64,000 nt of DNA, taken from positions 682,001-746,000 of the forward strand of contig CAYNRE010000009.1 in assembly GCA_964399535.1 (NCBI GenBank), in the 5' to 3' direction. The DNA is from CAYNRE01 sp964399535. GTDB taxonomy: Bacteria; Planctomycetota; Planctomycetia; Pirellulales; CAYNRE01. The translations under genes and the position numbers were made by a program. The notes beneath the pieces were generated by a model, which saw only the letters and a list, made by a program, of their open reading frames with translations, was not told the origin of the DNA and did not search any database. Numbering within the stretch: the stretch's first letter is position 1; every line of letters starts with the position of its first letter. Shown here piece by piece: positions 55,995 to 64,000 of the stretch.

Positions 55995-56812
55995 ACCAGC
56001 CTGCTCAGCCACCCTTGGTGGCGGTTGATATCGGCAACACCCGCATCAAGCTGGGCTTGTTCGCCCGCGCCGCCGCGTGGCCTCCGGGCAACCTCCCCGA
56101 ACCGCTCGACGAGCTCTCGCTTTCCAGCGGCCCCGACGCCGATTGGCAAGCGGTATCGGCCTGGTTGCGCCCGTTTGTGGCCGGCCAATGCTCGTGGTGG
56201 ATTGGTAGCGTCAATCGGCCCGCGGCTACGCGGTTGATCGACTGGCTGCGAGATCAGCAGGCGACGCGGCGCATTACCCTGCTGTGCGCAGCCGATCTGC
56301 CGCTAACGGTCCGCGTTCCGCGCCCCGACATGGTCGGTGTCGATCGCCTGCTGGCTGCGGTGGCCGCCAACCATCTACGCTCAGCCGGCCAGGCGGCCGT
56401 GGTGGTCAGTCTGGGCTCGGCCATCACGGTCAATTCCATCGACGCGGCCGGTGCATTTACTGGCGGCGCCATCTTGCCCGGTATCGGCATGTCGGCCCGG
56501 GCGATGCACGATTACACCGATCTTCTGCCACTGCTGGAGTATGCCGAGTTGGCCGAGGCCCCCGCCCCCGCGGGCGACGATACGCGCAGCGCCATGCGAG
56601 CTGGGCTGTTTTGGGGCGCGGTCGGCGCGGTGCGCGAACTGGCCGCCCGGCAAGCGCCTCAAGGCGGCGCCCTGGTGCTGGTTACCGGGGGCGCTGCCGA
56701 ATCGGTCGTGGGGTTGATGGGTGAGCGGGCTCGCCTGGTCCCGCATCTGGTCCTCTCGGGCATCGCCCTGGTTGCCCTCAGCTCGGGGGCTCTGAACCGG
56801 GATGACCCCTGA
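55991..56812 (+). CDS. coaX: Type III pantothenate kinase (divergent)
   Basis: 273 residues. VAVDIGNTRIKLGLF is the N-terminal phosphate motif; PRPDMVGVDRLLAAVAA contains the GVDR motif that binds pantothenate; VVVSLGSAITVNSIDAAGAF and GGAILPGIGMSARAM form the second phosphate region. In most CoaX proteins that strand reads DxGTA; here it is SLGSA, so an Asp and a Thr are replaced. It phosphorylates pantothenate as the first step of CoA synthesis if active. The start codon overlaps the obgE stop, and the end overlaps the next gene by 11 bp. Confidence 0.85.
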   Translation: MNQPAQPPLVAVDIGNTRIKLGLFARAAAWPPGNLPEPLDELSLSSGPDADWQAVSAWLRPFVAGQCSWWIGSVNRPAATRLIDWLRDQQATRRITLLCAADLPLTVRVPRPDMVGVDRLLAAVAANHLRSAGQAAVVVSLGSAITVNSIDAAGAFTGGAILPGIGMSARAMHDYTDLLPLLEYAELAEAPAPAGDDTRSAMRAGLFWGAVGAVRELAARQAPQGGALVLVTGGAAESVVGLMGERARLVPHLVLSGIALVALSSGALNRDDP

Positions 56813-57959
56813 ACCCTCGGCAACCTACGTGGTTCGGCTCACGGCCCCCGGGCGCGGGGCCGTGGCAAGCCTGGCCCTCGGTGGTCCAGGGTCCGCCGAC
56901 CTGCTGGACCGATATCTGGAAATCCGTGGTCGGCAGCCATCGCACTTGGCGGTTGACCAAGTGGCCCTGGCCCAATGCCCCGGCAGCGGCACCGAAATGG
57001 CCGCCCGGGAAGAAGTGGTGCTGGTTCGCGTGGGACCCGAACAGTTTGAGCTGCACTGTCACGGCGGCGAGGCGACGGCGGCCCGGCGCTTGGCGGAGCT
57101 GGCCGAACTGGGATTCAACGAGCGATGCGAGGGTGATCGGGCTGCCGATCCGCCGCGCGACCGAATCCAGCGCCTGGCCGAACAGGCCTTCCGCGAGGCA
57201 CGAACTCCGCGCACGGCCGCGCTGCTCTGGAATCAGGTGCAAGGCTCGCTTTCCGACGCCGTGAAACGGGCCTGCCAGTTGCTTCGCTCGGCCGCTGGCC
57301 AGCAGGTTTGCCCCGAGCTTAGCCAGTGGTTGCGCTGGGCGCCGCTTGGCTTGCACCTGGCGCGGCCCTGGCAAGTGGTCGTGGCCGGACCGCCCAATGT
57401 CGGCAAAAGCAGCTTGCTCAACGCGCTGGCTGGCTACCCGCGCGCGATCGTGTTCGACCAACCCGGCACCACGCGCGATCTGGTCCGCGTGTCGCTGGCC
57501 TGGGACGGCTGGCCGATCGAGTTCTGCGACACGGCCGGCGTTCGCGCTACCGACGATCCGTTGGAACAACTCGGAATCGCTCAGGCGCAGTCCGCCCTGG
57601 GCCAGGCCGACCTGGTCCTCTGGGTCTCCGATGGCGGCCCGTCGGCCGGTACGGGGTTGCCCCCTGGCGCCGCCCGGTCCGCCACCTGGTTGACCGTCGA
57701 AAACAAATCGGATCTGAGACCCAAGCCGACGGCCGCTGGTTCGGCCGAGCGGGCAATTTGGGTAAGCGCGATAACCGGAGCGGGAATCCAGGATTTAGGG
57801 AGAGCCGTTGTCGAGCGGTTGATTCCCGAGGTTCCTCCGCCGGGAGCGCCGCTGCTGTTCGACCCCCGGTTGGTTTTGGGGGTCCAAGCCGCGCTGGCGG
57901 CCCTGGAAACGGGCGATTGGGACGGCGGACGCCAAGAACTGGAAAACTTGCTTCGCTAG
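56802..57959 (+). CDS. MnmE-like GTPase lacking the C-terminal cysteine motif
   Basis: 385 residues; MnmE is usually about 450. An N-terminal tetrahydrofolate-binding-like part (VVRLTAPGRGAVASLALGGP, FELHCHGGEATAARRLAELA) is degenerate, a shortened helical domain follows, and the inserted G domain is complete: G1 VAGPPNVGKSSLLNALAGYP, G2/switch FDQPGTTRDLVRVSLAWDGW, G3 CDTAGVRATDDPLEQLGIAQ and G4 ENKSDLR. It ends GGRQELENLLR, without the CIGK motif that carries the catalytic cysteine of MnmE. tRNA wobble-uridine modification is therefore doubtful. It overlaps coaX by 11 bp. Confidence 0.82.
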   Translation: MTPEPSATYVVRLTAPGRGAVASLALGGPGSADLLDRYLEIRGRQPSHLAVDQVALAQCPGSGTEMAAREEVVLVRVGPEQFELHCHGGEATAARRLAELAELGFNERCEGDRAADPPRDRIQRLAEQAFREARTPRTAALLWNQVQGSLSDAVKRACQLLRSAAGQQVCPELSQWLRWAPLGLHLARPWQVVVAGPPNVGKSSLLNALAGYPRAIVFDQPGTTRDLVRVSLAWDGWPIEFCDTAGVRATDDPLEQLGIAQAQSALGQADLVLWVSDGGPSAGTGLPPGAARSATWLTVENKSDLRPKPTAAGSAERAIWVSAITGAGIQDLGRAVVERLIPEVPPPGAPLLFDPRLVLGVQAALAALETGDWDGGRQELENLLR

Positions 57960-58226
57960 CGCTGCTATTACCGCCGGCCTTGGCCCCGGTGGTCCTGGTC
58001 GGATTCCGCGGCAGTTCGCCCAACTCGCCTGGACCTGTGAGTAGCGCCGAGACTATTCTCCCGGGCCGGTCGGCGCAGGTATGCGCATCGACGTGCCAGT
58101 TCGAAGGATCGACTGAGCCATGTCGACGGTTCCCGGCGCTTCGCGGTTGCGAGCGTCGCGGTCGTGCAAACCTGCCGAATTCCTGTCCGGCCTTGCTCGG
58201 GCCGTCGTTCAGGGAGGAACGTAGCG

Positions 58227-60461
58227 ATGCGGCTTCGCAAACTCTGGCAATTCCCGGCGCTAGGACGAGCGCTTTGGACTGGCGCGCTCCTGGCGTGGCT
58301 TGGCGGCTCCCTCGCGCTGGTAGCGCGATCGGCGGAGAGCGAAGCCACACTGCTCACGGCCGAGGAAGAGGCGGACACCGATTACACCGACTCGGAATAC
58401 ACCGACTCGGAATACGCCGGCACGGAAGACACCGGCACGGAAGACTCGGACGCGGAAAGCGCCGATTCGCAGGACAACGACGAGACTTTCCCCGGCGGGG
58501 AAGGCGACGCCGGAAACCAGGGCGACGAAGAATTCTTAGCCGACGAACCGGACGATTCGCTGATCGTCGAGGATGTTCCGCCCGAAGTGATGGACGCCGT
58601 CACCTCTCCCGCGCGGCGGCGAAACGCCGCGCCCGCCGGCGCCGAGGACCATGCCTCGCCTGAGGAGTACGACACGGAGGCGATGTCGGCCGAGCCGGAG
58701 GAAGCGGAAACCCTGGAAGCGGAGCAATCGGACGCGGCGGAACACGGCCCACAGGGTACCGAGCCGCTGGCGGCCGACGGCATTCTGGTCGAGGCCGCCA
58801 AGTTCAAGGGGTTGCAACCGGGGGTCTCGGTTGCGGCCGACGTCGAGGCGTCGCTCGGTCCCGCCGACGCGACCGCGCAAGAGGACGGTTACGAGATTCG
58901 TTCCTACCGGGTTGCGCCGTTCAAGTCGGTTTCGGTCTGGTTGTTCGACGGATCGGTCAGTTCGATCGTGGTCGACCTCGAGCGCCCCCTGGCCGATCAT
59001 CTGCTCGTCGAGCAACTAGGGTTGGCCGGCATTCGCGGTGTGCCGGTCGAGGATGGCGAGGGCCGACTGTTGGGCAGCGCCTTTCCCGAGCGCGGGGTGC
59101 TGTTCAATTACGCCGGTCCGCCCCAGCAAGCTCAAGTGACCCAGCTCATTCTCGACTCGATTTCTGCCGAGCCGTTTATCGCCCGGGCCGAGGCCTTTCG
59201 CCGCGAGCGGCTGAGCGGCGGGCTGGAGGACCTGAAAGTCGCCGGCCAACTCGAGCCGGATTCGGCGCGTGTCTTCCATCTCCGAGCTCGTCTGTTGCTC
59301 GAGGCCGGGCGCCCGCTCGACGCACTGAACGCGGCGGAGCAGGCTGCGACCGACGTCGACAGCCCTTGTGACTACCAGATCACGCTGATCGAGGCGCTGA
59401 TTGCCTCGGCTGAATTTGAAGAAGCCGCCCGCCGCTTGCCCCAGGCCGTGGAGGCTACCGAGGCTGATTCGCTGTGTCGGGCCCAGGCGCACCTGATCTG
59501 GGGCGATCTGTTGGCCAACGGCCCGGCCCGCGACTATCAACAGGCCATCAACCACCACCTACAGGCGATCAAGCTGGCCGAACCGCTCAAGAGCGAGGCG
59601 GAGCGTGCCACCCGGCTCGGCGCACTCGAGGTATTGCTCGATGCCCACCTGGCAGTGGCCAACGACGTGGCCTGGGGTCGCTGGAAAAGCAAGACTTCCG
59701 TGGTTCCGCAGTGGCACGACCAGGCCGACCAGGTGCTCCAGGCGCTGGAAGAACTAACGGACAGCCCCCGGTACCGTCTCAGCTTTGCCCGGGGACTGTT
59801 AGCCGCCGACGTCGGCATGAACGGAGCGCTCCGCGCCACGAAAGCCATCGCCGCGGTCGAGACGGCCGCCGAACAAATCCTCGAAGCCAGCAGCGATCCC
59901 CTGGTTCGCGAGTCGGTTCAATGGGAACTAGGGCTGGCGCTCTACGATGCCATGCAGGCTGAACTGGCCCGCCAGCGTACCTCCCAGGCACTGGAACTGG
60001 GGCATCAGGCGATTGAGTTGCTCGAGCCGCTCCTTGCGCATCGCCAGGCAGTGCCCGGCCAGGCATACTTGGTTGGCCGGCTGCTGTTCCGCATCGGCTC
60101 GGTCTATGCCGTACAGCAAAGCGATCACGAGGGAGCCCTCGAGTGGTTTGAACGGGCCATCCCGCTCTTGGAAGAACCGATTCCGCTTTCGGCCCTGGCC
60201 GACGTCGGCCGTCAGGGGGAAACCTTCGTCTCGATCGGCGTATCGTTCTGGGAAACCGGGCATCATGAGGAAGCGCTGCGACTGACCAGCCAGGGCGCGG
60301 CGCTGATGGAGCAGGCGGTGCGCGAGGGCACGATGGATGCTCCCTCGCTGGTGGTGCCCTATGGCAACCTTTCCAGCATGCATCGCCACCTAGGCCACGA
60401 AGACGAAGCCGACAATTACGAAAGCCTGGCCGCCAAGAGCCAACAGGGGGCGAGCCGCTAA
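58227..60461 (+). CDS. Exported acidic TPR-like protein
   Basis: 744 residues. A signal sequence or membrane anchor (ALWTGALLAWLGGSLALVAR) leads into about 150 acidic residues with short repeats (YTDSEYTDSEYAGTEDTGTE). A beta-rich block (VEAAKFKGLQPGVSVAADVE, EIRSYRVAPFKSVSVWLFDG) follows, then from about residue 310 repeated helices that look like tetratricopeptide repeats (VFHLRARLLLEAGRPLDALN, FEEAARRLPQAVEATEADSL, SVYAVQQSDHEGALEWFERA, GHHEEALRLTSQGAALMEQA). Likely a cell-envelope protein-interaction scaffold; partners unknown. The ATG at 58227 has GGAGG ten bases upstream. Confidence 0.75.
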   Translation: MRLRKLWQFPALGRALWTGALLAWLGGSLALVARSAESEATLLTAEEEADTDYTDSEYTDSEYAGTEDTGTEDSDAESADSQDNDETFPGGEGDAGNQGDEEFLADEPDDSLIVEDVPPEVMDAVTSPARRRNAAPAGAEDHASPEEYDTEAMSAEPEEAETLEAEQSDAAEHGPQGTEPLAADGILVEAAKFKGLQPGVSVAADVEASLGPADATAQEDGYEIRSYRVAPFKSVSVWLFDGSVSSIVVDLERPLADHLLVEQLGLAGIRGVPVEDGEGRLLGSAFPERGVLFNYAGPPQQAQVTQLILDSISAEPFIARAEAFRRERLSGGLEDLKVAGQLEPDSARVFHLRARLLLEAGRPLDALNAAEQAATDVDSPCDYQITLIEALIASAEFEEAARRLPQAVEATEADSLCRAQAHLIWGDLLANGPARDYQQAINHHLQAIKLAEPLKSEAERATRLGALEVLLDAHLAVANDVAWGRWKSKTSVVPQWHDQADQVLQALEELTDSPRYRLSFARGLLAADVGMNGALRATKAIAAVETAAEQILEASSDPLVRESVQWELGLALYDAMQAELARQRTSQALELGHQAIELLEPLLAHRQAVPGQAYLVGRLLFRIGSVYAVQQSDHEGALEWFERAIPLLEEPIPLSALADVGRQGETFVSIGVSFWETGHHEEALRLTSQGAALMEQAVREGTMDAPSLVVPYGNLSSMHRHLGHEDEADNYESLAAKSQQGASR

Positions 60462-60537
60462 CGGACCGCCTGGGAAAGCCGGCCGACGGGCCCCCGCGAT
60501 ATCGCCGCGTTTTCACCTCTGCTGAAAGCAATCGGTC

Positions 60538-61470
60538 GTGCCTGGATCGGCAGCACCGCACCTCGAGGGGTCAGCTACGCCGCGTGCGAGTCGACGGCGC
60601 CGCATTCGCCGGGGGTTGCTGGCCCTGCTCTGCGTGGCCGGCCTGCTGGCCTGGGGCAGCGATCGCCGTCCTTCGGCCGGCGCTCGCGGGTGGGGATTGA
60701 ACGAGCCGGCTACCGCGGCCACTCCCTTCTTGCTTCCGGCCGCTTCGCGCGGCCGTTTGCGGTTGGGGTCGTTCAACATTCATGCCGGCCGCGACGCCGC
60801 GGGGCAGCCCGGCCTGGCCCGCACGGCCGCCACCCTGGGCGAGCTGGATTTGATCGGCCTCTACGAGGTACGGGGCCCCGGTCCGTGGCCGGCCAACTCC
60901 GCCGACCAGGCTGAGCTGCTTGGCCAGCGATTGGACCTGGCCTGGCTATTTGCCCCCAGCGAGCGCCGCTGGTGGCACGACCACCGCGGCAACGCGCTGC
61001 TTTCCAATCGGCCCGTGCAGGCATGGCGGCGCGTGCCCTTGCCAGGCACCCGGGGCAAGGCCTATCGCAATTATCTGTTGGCCGATGTGCCCCTGGAGGG
61101 CCGGACGCTCAAGCTGCTGCTCACCCATCTCGACACGGCCGACGACCATGACCGTCAGTTGGCGATCGTGGCCGATTGTTTTCTCGCGCTACCGATGCCG
61201 GCCGTGTTGATGGGCGACTTGAACTGCACGGCCGACCATCCGGACCTGGCACGCCTGCTCAACACGGCCGGTGTGGTCGACTGCCTGGCGGTTTCGCCGT
61301 CGTCGGATGCGCCGCCAGGGCGAATCGACTGGATCCTGGTTCGCGGACTGCAGGTTGTACGCGCCGGCTGGCGCGATCTGGGCGCCTCAGACCATCCGCT
61401 GGTTTGGGCCGAATTGGCGCTGCCGCCGACGGCCTTGGCGCGCGAAGCTGCACTTCCGCAAGCGCGGTAA
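60538..61470 (+). CDS. Endonuclease/exonuclease/phosphatase-family protein, membrane-anchored
   Basis: 310 residues from a GTG at 60538. A basic N-terminus and one hydrophobic segment (GLLALLCVAGLLAWG) suggest a signal anchor. The EEP fold motifs are present: LRLGSFNIHAGRDAAGQPGL (the Asn), DLIGLYEVRG (the metal-binding Glu), LLLTHLDTADDHDRQLA, VLMGDLNCTADHPDL (GD.N) and the catalytic ASDHPLVWAELAL (SDH). Substrates in this family include DNA, phosphoinositides and other phosphoesters. Exported location makes a secreted nuclease or phosphatase plausible. Confidence 0.8.
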   Translation: MPGSAAPHLEGSATPRASRRRRIRRGLLALLCVAGLLAWGSDRRPSAGARGWGLNEPATAATPFLLPAASRGRLRLGSFNIHAGRDAAGQPGLARTAATLGELDLIGLYEVRGPGPWPANSADQAELLGQRLDLAWLFAPSERRWWHDHRGNALLSNRPVQAWRRVPLPGTRGKAYRNYLLADVPLEGRTLKLLLTHLDTADDHDRQLAIVADCFLALPMPAVLMGDLNCTADHPDLARLLNTAGVVDCLAVSPSSDAPPGRIDWILVRGLQVVRAGWRDLGASDHPLVWAELALPPTALAREAALPQAR

Positions 61471-61671
61471 ACTACCGGCGTCCGGGCTCGTCCGACGGCC
61501 CGCCGCCCCTGGCCGCTGCCTCGCGCGGCGACGCCGTTAGTTCCTGTCGCATGCCCGAGAAACCGCCAGAATTTTTTTCCGAAGGCGGATCGCGGGACCA
61601 GCCGCGAGCATCCAAGAGAGCGTCCGCGAATCAGTTCGTTTAGTCGGCTACCCAACCCCGGGCACCCTGCC

Positions 61672-63180
61672 ATGCAAATCCTGCCCGACGATATCCACAA
61701 CCGTACGTTGGTCGAACAAACGCATCCCAGCTCCTGGGCGAACCCGCGCCCCCAGGGGCGCTACAACCTGGTAGCCGTTGGCGGCGGCACGGCCGGCCTG
61801 ATTTCGGCCATCGGCACCGCCGGATTGGGCGGCAAGGCGGCCCTGATCGAGAAGCACCTGCTTGGCGGCGATTGCTTGAACTACGGTTGTGTGCCGAGCA
61901 AGGCCCTGATTCGCGCCGCCCGAGCGGCCTACGAGGTCAACCACTCCGAGCGATTCGGCTGCCGCTGGAGCCAGCCGCCCTGGGTCGATTTTGCCGCGGT
62001 CATGGAGCGCATGCGCCGGCTGCGGGCCGAGATCAGCCATCACGATTCGGCCGAGCGGTTTCGTTCGCTGGGGGTCGACGTTTACCTGGGCGCGGCTGAA
62101 TTCACCGCGCCCGACCGCGTAACGGTCGCCGGCCAATCGCTGCGCTTTGCCCGGGCGGTAATCTGCACCGGCGGCCGCGCTGCCGTGCCCGAGGTGCCCG
62201 GATTGGCCGAGGCGGGTTACCTGACCAACGAAACGGTTTTTTCGCTCACCGAGTTGCCGCGGCGGCTGGTGGTGCTCGGCACGGGTCCCATCGGCTGCGA
62301 GCTGGCCCAGGCGTTTCATCGCTTCGGTAGCCGGGTGACCCTGGTGGGGCGCCGCGCAGCGATTCTGCCCAAGGAAGACCCGGCCGCCGCCGCCGTCGTG
62401 CAGAAACAGTTCGTCGATGAAGGAATCGAACTTTGCCTGGGTTGGCAAACCAACGCCGTACTGGTCCGCGATGGCCAGCGCCACGTTCAACTGACCCGCG
62501 GAGCCGAAACTCGTCTGTTGCCCGCCGACGCCATTCTGGTGGCGGTCGGTCGGCGGCCCAATGTCGAGGGGCTCGGCCTCAAACAGGCGGGCGTGGGCTA
62601 CAACGCCTCGGGCGTCGAGGTCGACGACCGCCTGCGGACCAGCAATCCGCGCGTCTTTGCCGCCGGCGATATCTGTTCCCGTTACCAGTTCACACACGCG
62701 GCCGACGCCATGGCCCGCATCGCCATTCGCAATGCCCTGTTTCTGGGTCGGCAGCGGATGAGCGATTTAGTGATTCCGCGATGCACCTATACCGACCCCG
62801 AGATCGCCCAGGTGGGGCTTACGCCGGCGGAAGCCGAGCAGCAGGGCCGACCGATCGACAGCTTTCGCGTGGAGCTGGCCCAGGTCGACCGGGCGGTGCT
62901 CGATGGCGATCCGGCCGGTTTTGCCGTGGTCCATACGCGACGGGGGACCAAGCAAGTGGTGGGGGCCACGATCGTGGCCGCACACGCCGGCGAAATGATC
63001 GGCGAAATCACACTGCTCATGACGGCCCGCCGCCCGCTCGCCGATCTGGGCCGCACGATTCACTGTTATCCGACCCAGGTCGAGGTGCTCAAGCGAATAG
63101 CCGATGCCCAGGCCCGTACGGCGCTCACGCCCCTGGTGGCGAGCCTGTTTCGCCGCTGGCTGGCCTGGCAGCGCCGCTAG
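61672..63180 (+). CDS. Mercuric-reductase-like class I flavoprotein disulfide reductase
   Basis: 502 residues. FAD-binding VAVGGGTAGLISAIGTAGLG, redox-active pair in LGGDCLNYGCVPSKALIRAA, a second dinucleotide fold VVLGTGPIGCELAQAFHRFG, FAD motif NPRVFAAGDICSRYQFTHAA, and the dimerisation domain with YTDPEIAQVGLTPAEAEQ and HCYPTQVEV at the active-site end. It has no N-terminal metal-binding domain and no C-terminal cysteine pair, so mercury reduction is doubtful; dihydrolipoamide- or quinone-type activity is possible. It begins MQILPDDIHNRTLVEQTHP, a long N-terminal extension before the FAD fold. Confidence 0.88.
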   Translation: MQILPDDIHNRTLVEQTHPSSWANPRPQGRYNLVAVGGGTAGLISAIGTAGLGGKAALIEKHLLGGDCLNYGCVPSKALIRAARAAYEVNHSERFGCRWSQPPWVDFAAVMERMRRLRAEISHHDSAERFRSLGVDVYLGAAEFTAPDRVTVAGQSLRFARAVICTGGRAAVPEVPGLAEAGYLTNETVFSLTELPRRLVVLGTGPIGCELAQAFHRFGSRVTLVGRRAAILPKEDPAAAAVVQKQFVDEGIELCLGWQTNAVLVRDGQRHVQLTRGAETRLLPADAILVAVGRRPNVEGLGLKQAGVGYNASGVEVDDRLRTSNPRVFAAGDICSRYQFTHAADAMARIAIRNALFLGRQRMSDLVIPRCTYTDPEIAQVGLTPAEAEQQGRPIDSFRVELAQVDRAVLDGDPAGFAVVHTRRGTKQVVGATIVAAHAGEMIGEITLLMTARRPLADLGRTIHCYPTQVEVLKRIADAQARTALTPLVASLFRRWLAWQRR

Positions 63181-63370
63181 CGCCCGTCTTGGCGTCGGCC
63201 CGCTGGCGGTGCCGCCAGGCACGGTCGGCCGCCCCCGATGACGTGGGCTTCCCGAGCGCCCCGGCCGGGCCCTGGGAATCTCTGGCACCGCGCAGCTATG
63301 CTTAGTTAAGCGCCAGCCCGCGGCCTCACCTGCGCGAGCGGCCCAACCAGCCCCCGGCAATTTGGGTGCC

Positions 63371-64000
63371 ATGTCGACTCCGGAACTTGCTCAACTCGCG
63401 CTTCTGGCCGACGTCGATACGCTTTTGGCCGACGTCGTGACCTGGAGCGATCAGGCGCCCCCTTGGCCCCCTGCCCGGGCCGCACAGACCCTGGTTAAGC
63501 GAATGCTCGCCCGGGCCAACGCGCTGCGGGTTCGCTGGGAAGCCCCGCTGGCAGTGGCCACGCTGGGCGGAACGGGCACCGGCAAGAGCACACTGGTCAA
63601 CGCCCTCTGCGGCGACGAAGTCACATCGGCCGGCCGACAGCGACCCACCACCCAGCAACCCCAGTTGATTTGCCGGGCCGAGGTGGAACTGGCCGAGCTG
63701 GGAATCGACCCTCGTAGCGTCGACGTGGTTCACCGGGAGCTGGCCGCCCTCCGCGATTTGGTGCTGGTGGATTGCCCCGACCCGGACACCACCGAGGATG
63801 AATCGGCCCCCGCGGGGACAAACCTGGCCCGGATGCGGGCACTGCTGCCGCACTGCGATGTGCTGCTGGTGACCTCGACGCAGCAGAAGTATCGCGATGC
63901 CCGCTTGATCGATGAATTGGCGACAGCCGCCCCCGGGGCCCGGCTGGTCTTCGTGCAAACGCATGCCGATCTGGACGACGACATTCGCGCCGATTGGCGG
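63371..64000 (+). CDS. P-loop GTPase (N-terminal part, cut by window end)
   Basis: The first 210 codons only. An ATG at 63371 opens MSTPELAQLALLADVDTLLA. A P-loop reads LGGTGTGKSTLVNALCGDEV, a switch-I threonine stretch QRPTTQQPQLICRAE follows, and G3 is LVLVDCPDPDTTEDES (DxPD rather than DxxG). LLVTSTQQKYRDARLIDELA and VFVQTHADLDDDIRAD (G4 TxAD-like) follow. It resembles dynamin-like or HSR1-type GTPases of bacteria. The remainder is outside the window, so the effector domain is unknown. Confidence 0.75.
   Translation, partial: MSTPELAQLALLADVDTLLADVVTWSDQAPPWPPARAAQTLVKRMLARANALRVRWEAPLAVATLGGTGTGKSTLVNALCGDEVTSAGRQRPTTQQPQLICRAEVELAELGIDPRSVDVVHRELAALRDLVLVDCPDPDTTEDESAPAGTNLARMRALLPHCDVLLVTSTQQKYRDARLIDELATAAPGARLVFVQTHADLDDDIRADWR

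Overview
The window is a GC-rich bacterial chromosome segment. It is most likely from a member of the Planctomycetota, probably the Pirellulales. This is inferred from a planctomycete-type secreted protein of the TIGR03009 kind, several secreted proteins with no recognisable domain, a sigma factor with extra N-terminal helix-turn-helix modules, extended ribosomal proteins (L5, L17, L24, S17), and a mix of ATG, GTG and TTG starts with uneven Shine-Dalgarno use. I see no rRNA gene, insertion sequence, prophage or CRISPR array.

Region 1 (1-12 kb) is a mixed flank. It holds the end of a protoporphyrinogen oxidase gene, a LOG/lysine-decarboxylase-like protein, a single-domain STAS protein that meets a small unknown protein tail to tail, a Tex RNA-binding protein with a large acidic insertion, a DMT-type exporter, a membrane-anchored SGNH hydrolase, a TIGR03009 exported protein next to a lipoprotein, and a protein with an HELWH zinc-protease motif.

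Region 2 (12.1-48.95 kb, all on the minus strand) is one unbroken translation and transcription supercluster. In the direction of transcription it reads tRNA-Thr(TGT), tRNA-Tyr(GTA), tRNA-Gly(TCC), tRNA-Thr(GGT), tuf, tRNA-Trp(CCA), secE, nusG, rplK, rplA, rplJ, rplL, rpoB, rpoC, rpsL, rpsG, fusA, rpsJ, a candidate small ORF, rplC, rplD, rplW, rplB, rpsS, rplV, rpsC, rplP, rpmC, rpsQ, rplN, rplX, rplE, rpsN, rpsH, rplF, rplR, rpsE, rplO, secY, adk, map, rpmJ, rpsM, rpsK, rpsD, rpoA, rplQ. It joins the tufB, L11/beta, str, S10, spc and alpha operons in ancestral order. rpmD (L30), infA and rpmG, often found in such clusters, are absent from their usual places. Four internal promoters can be read by eye: before the tRNAs, rpsL, rpsJ and rpmJ. 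Notable details are a 62-nt out-of-frame overlap of rpsC and rplP, ATGA stop/start overlaps, a long acidic N-terminus on NusG, and a possible unknown small gene in the S10 operon.

Region 3 (49.5-64 kb) begins with the sigma factor carrying three extra helix-turn-helix modules (minus strand). The plus strand then holds two exported proteins of unknown function, rpmA, obgE, a tightly overlapping coaX and MnmE-like GTPase pair, a secreted acidic TPR-like protein, an endonuclease/exonuclease/phosphatase-family protein, a mercuric-reductase-like flavoprotein, and the start of a P-loop GTPase cut by the window edge.

Most of the window is core housekeeping sequence. The best candidates for something undescribed are the multi-HTH sigma factor, the candidate ORF coupled to rpsJ, the dual-coding rpsC/rplP junction, the lineage-specific acidic insertions in Tex and NusG, and the MnmE-like GTPase lacking the catalytic cysteine tail. 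All calls come from reading the sequence; no database search was run.
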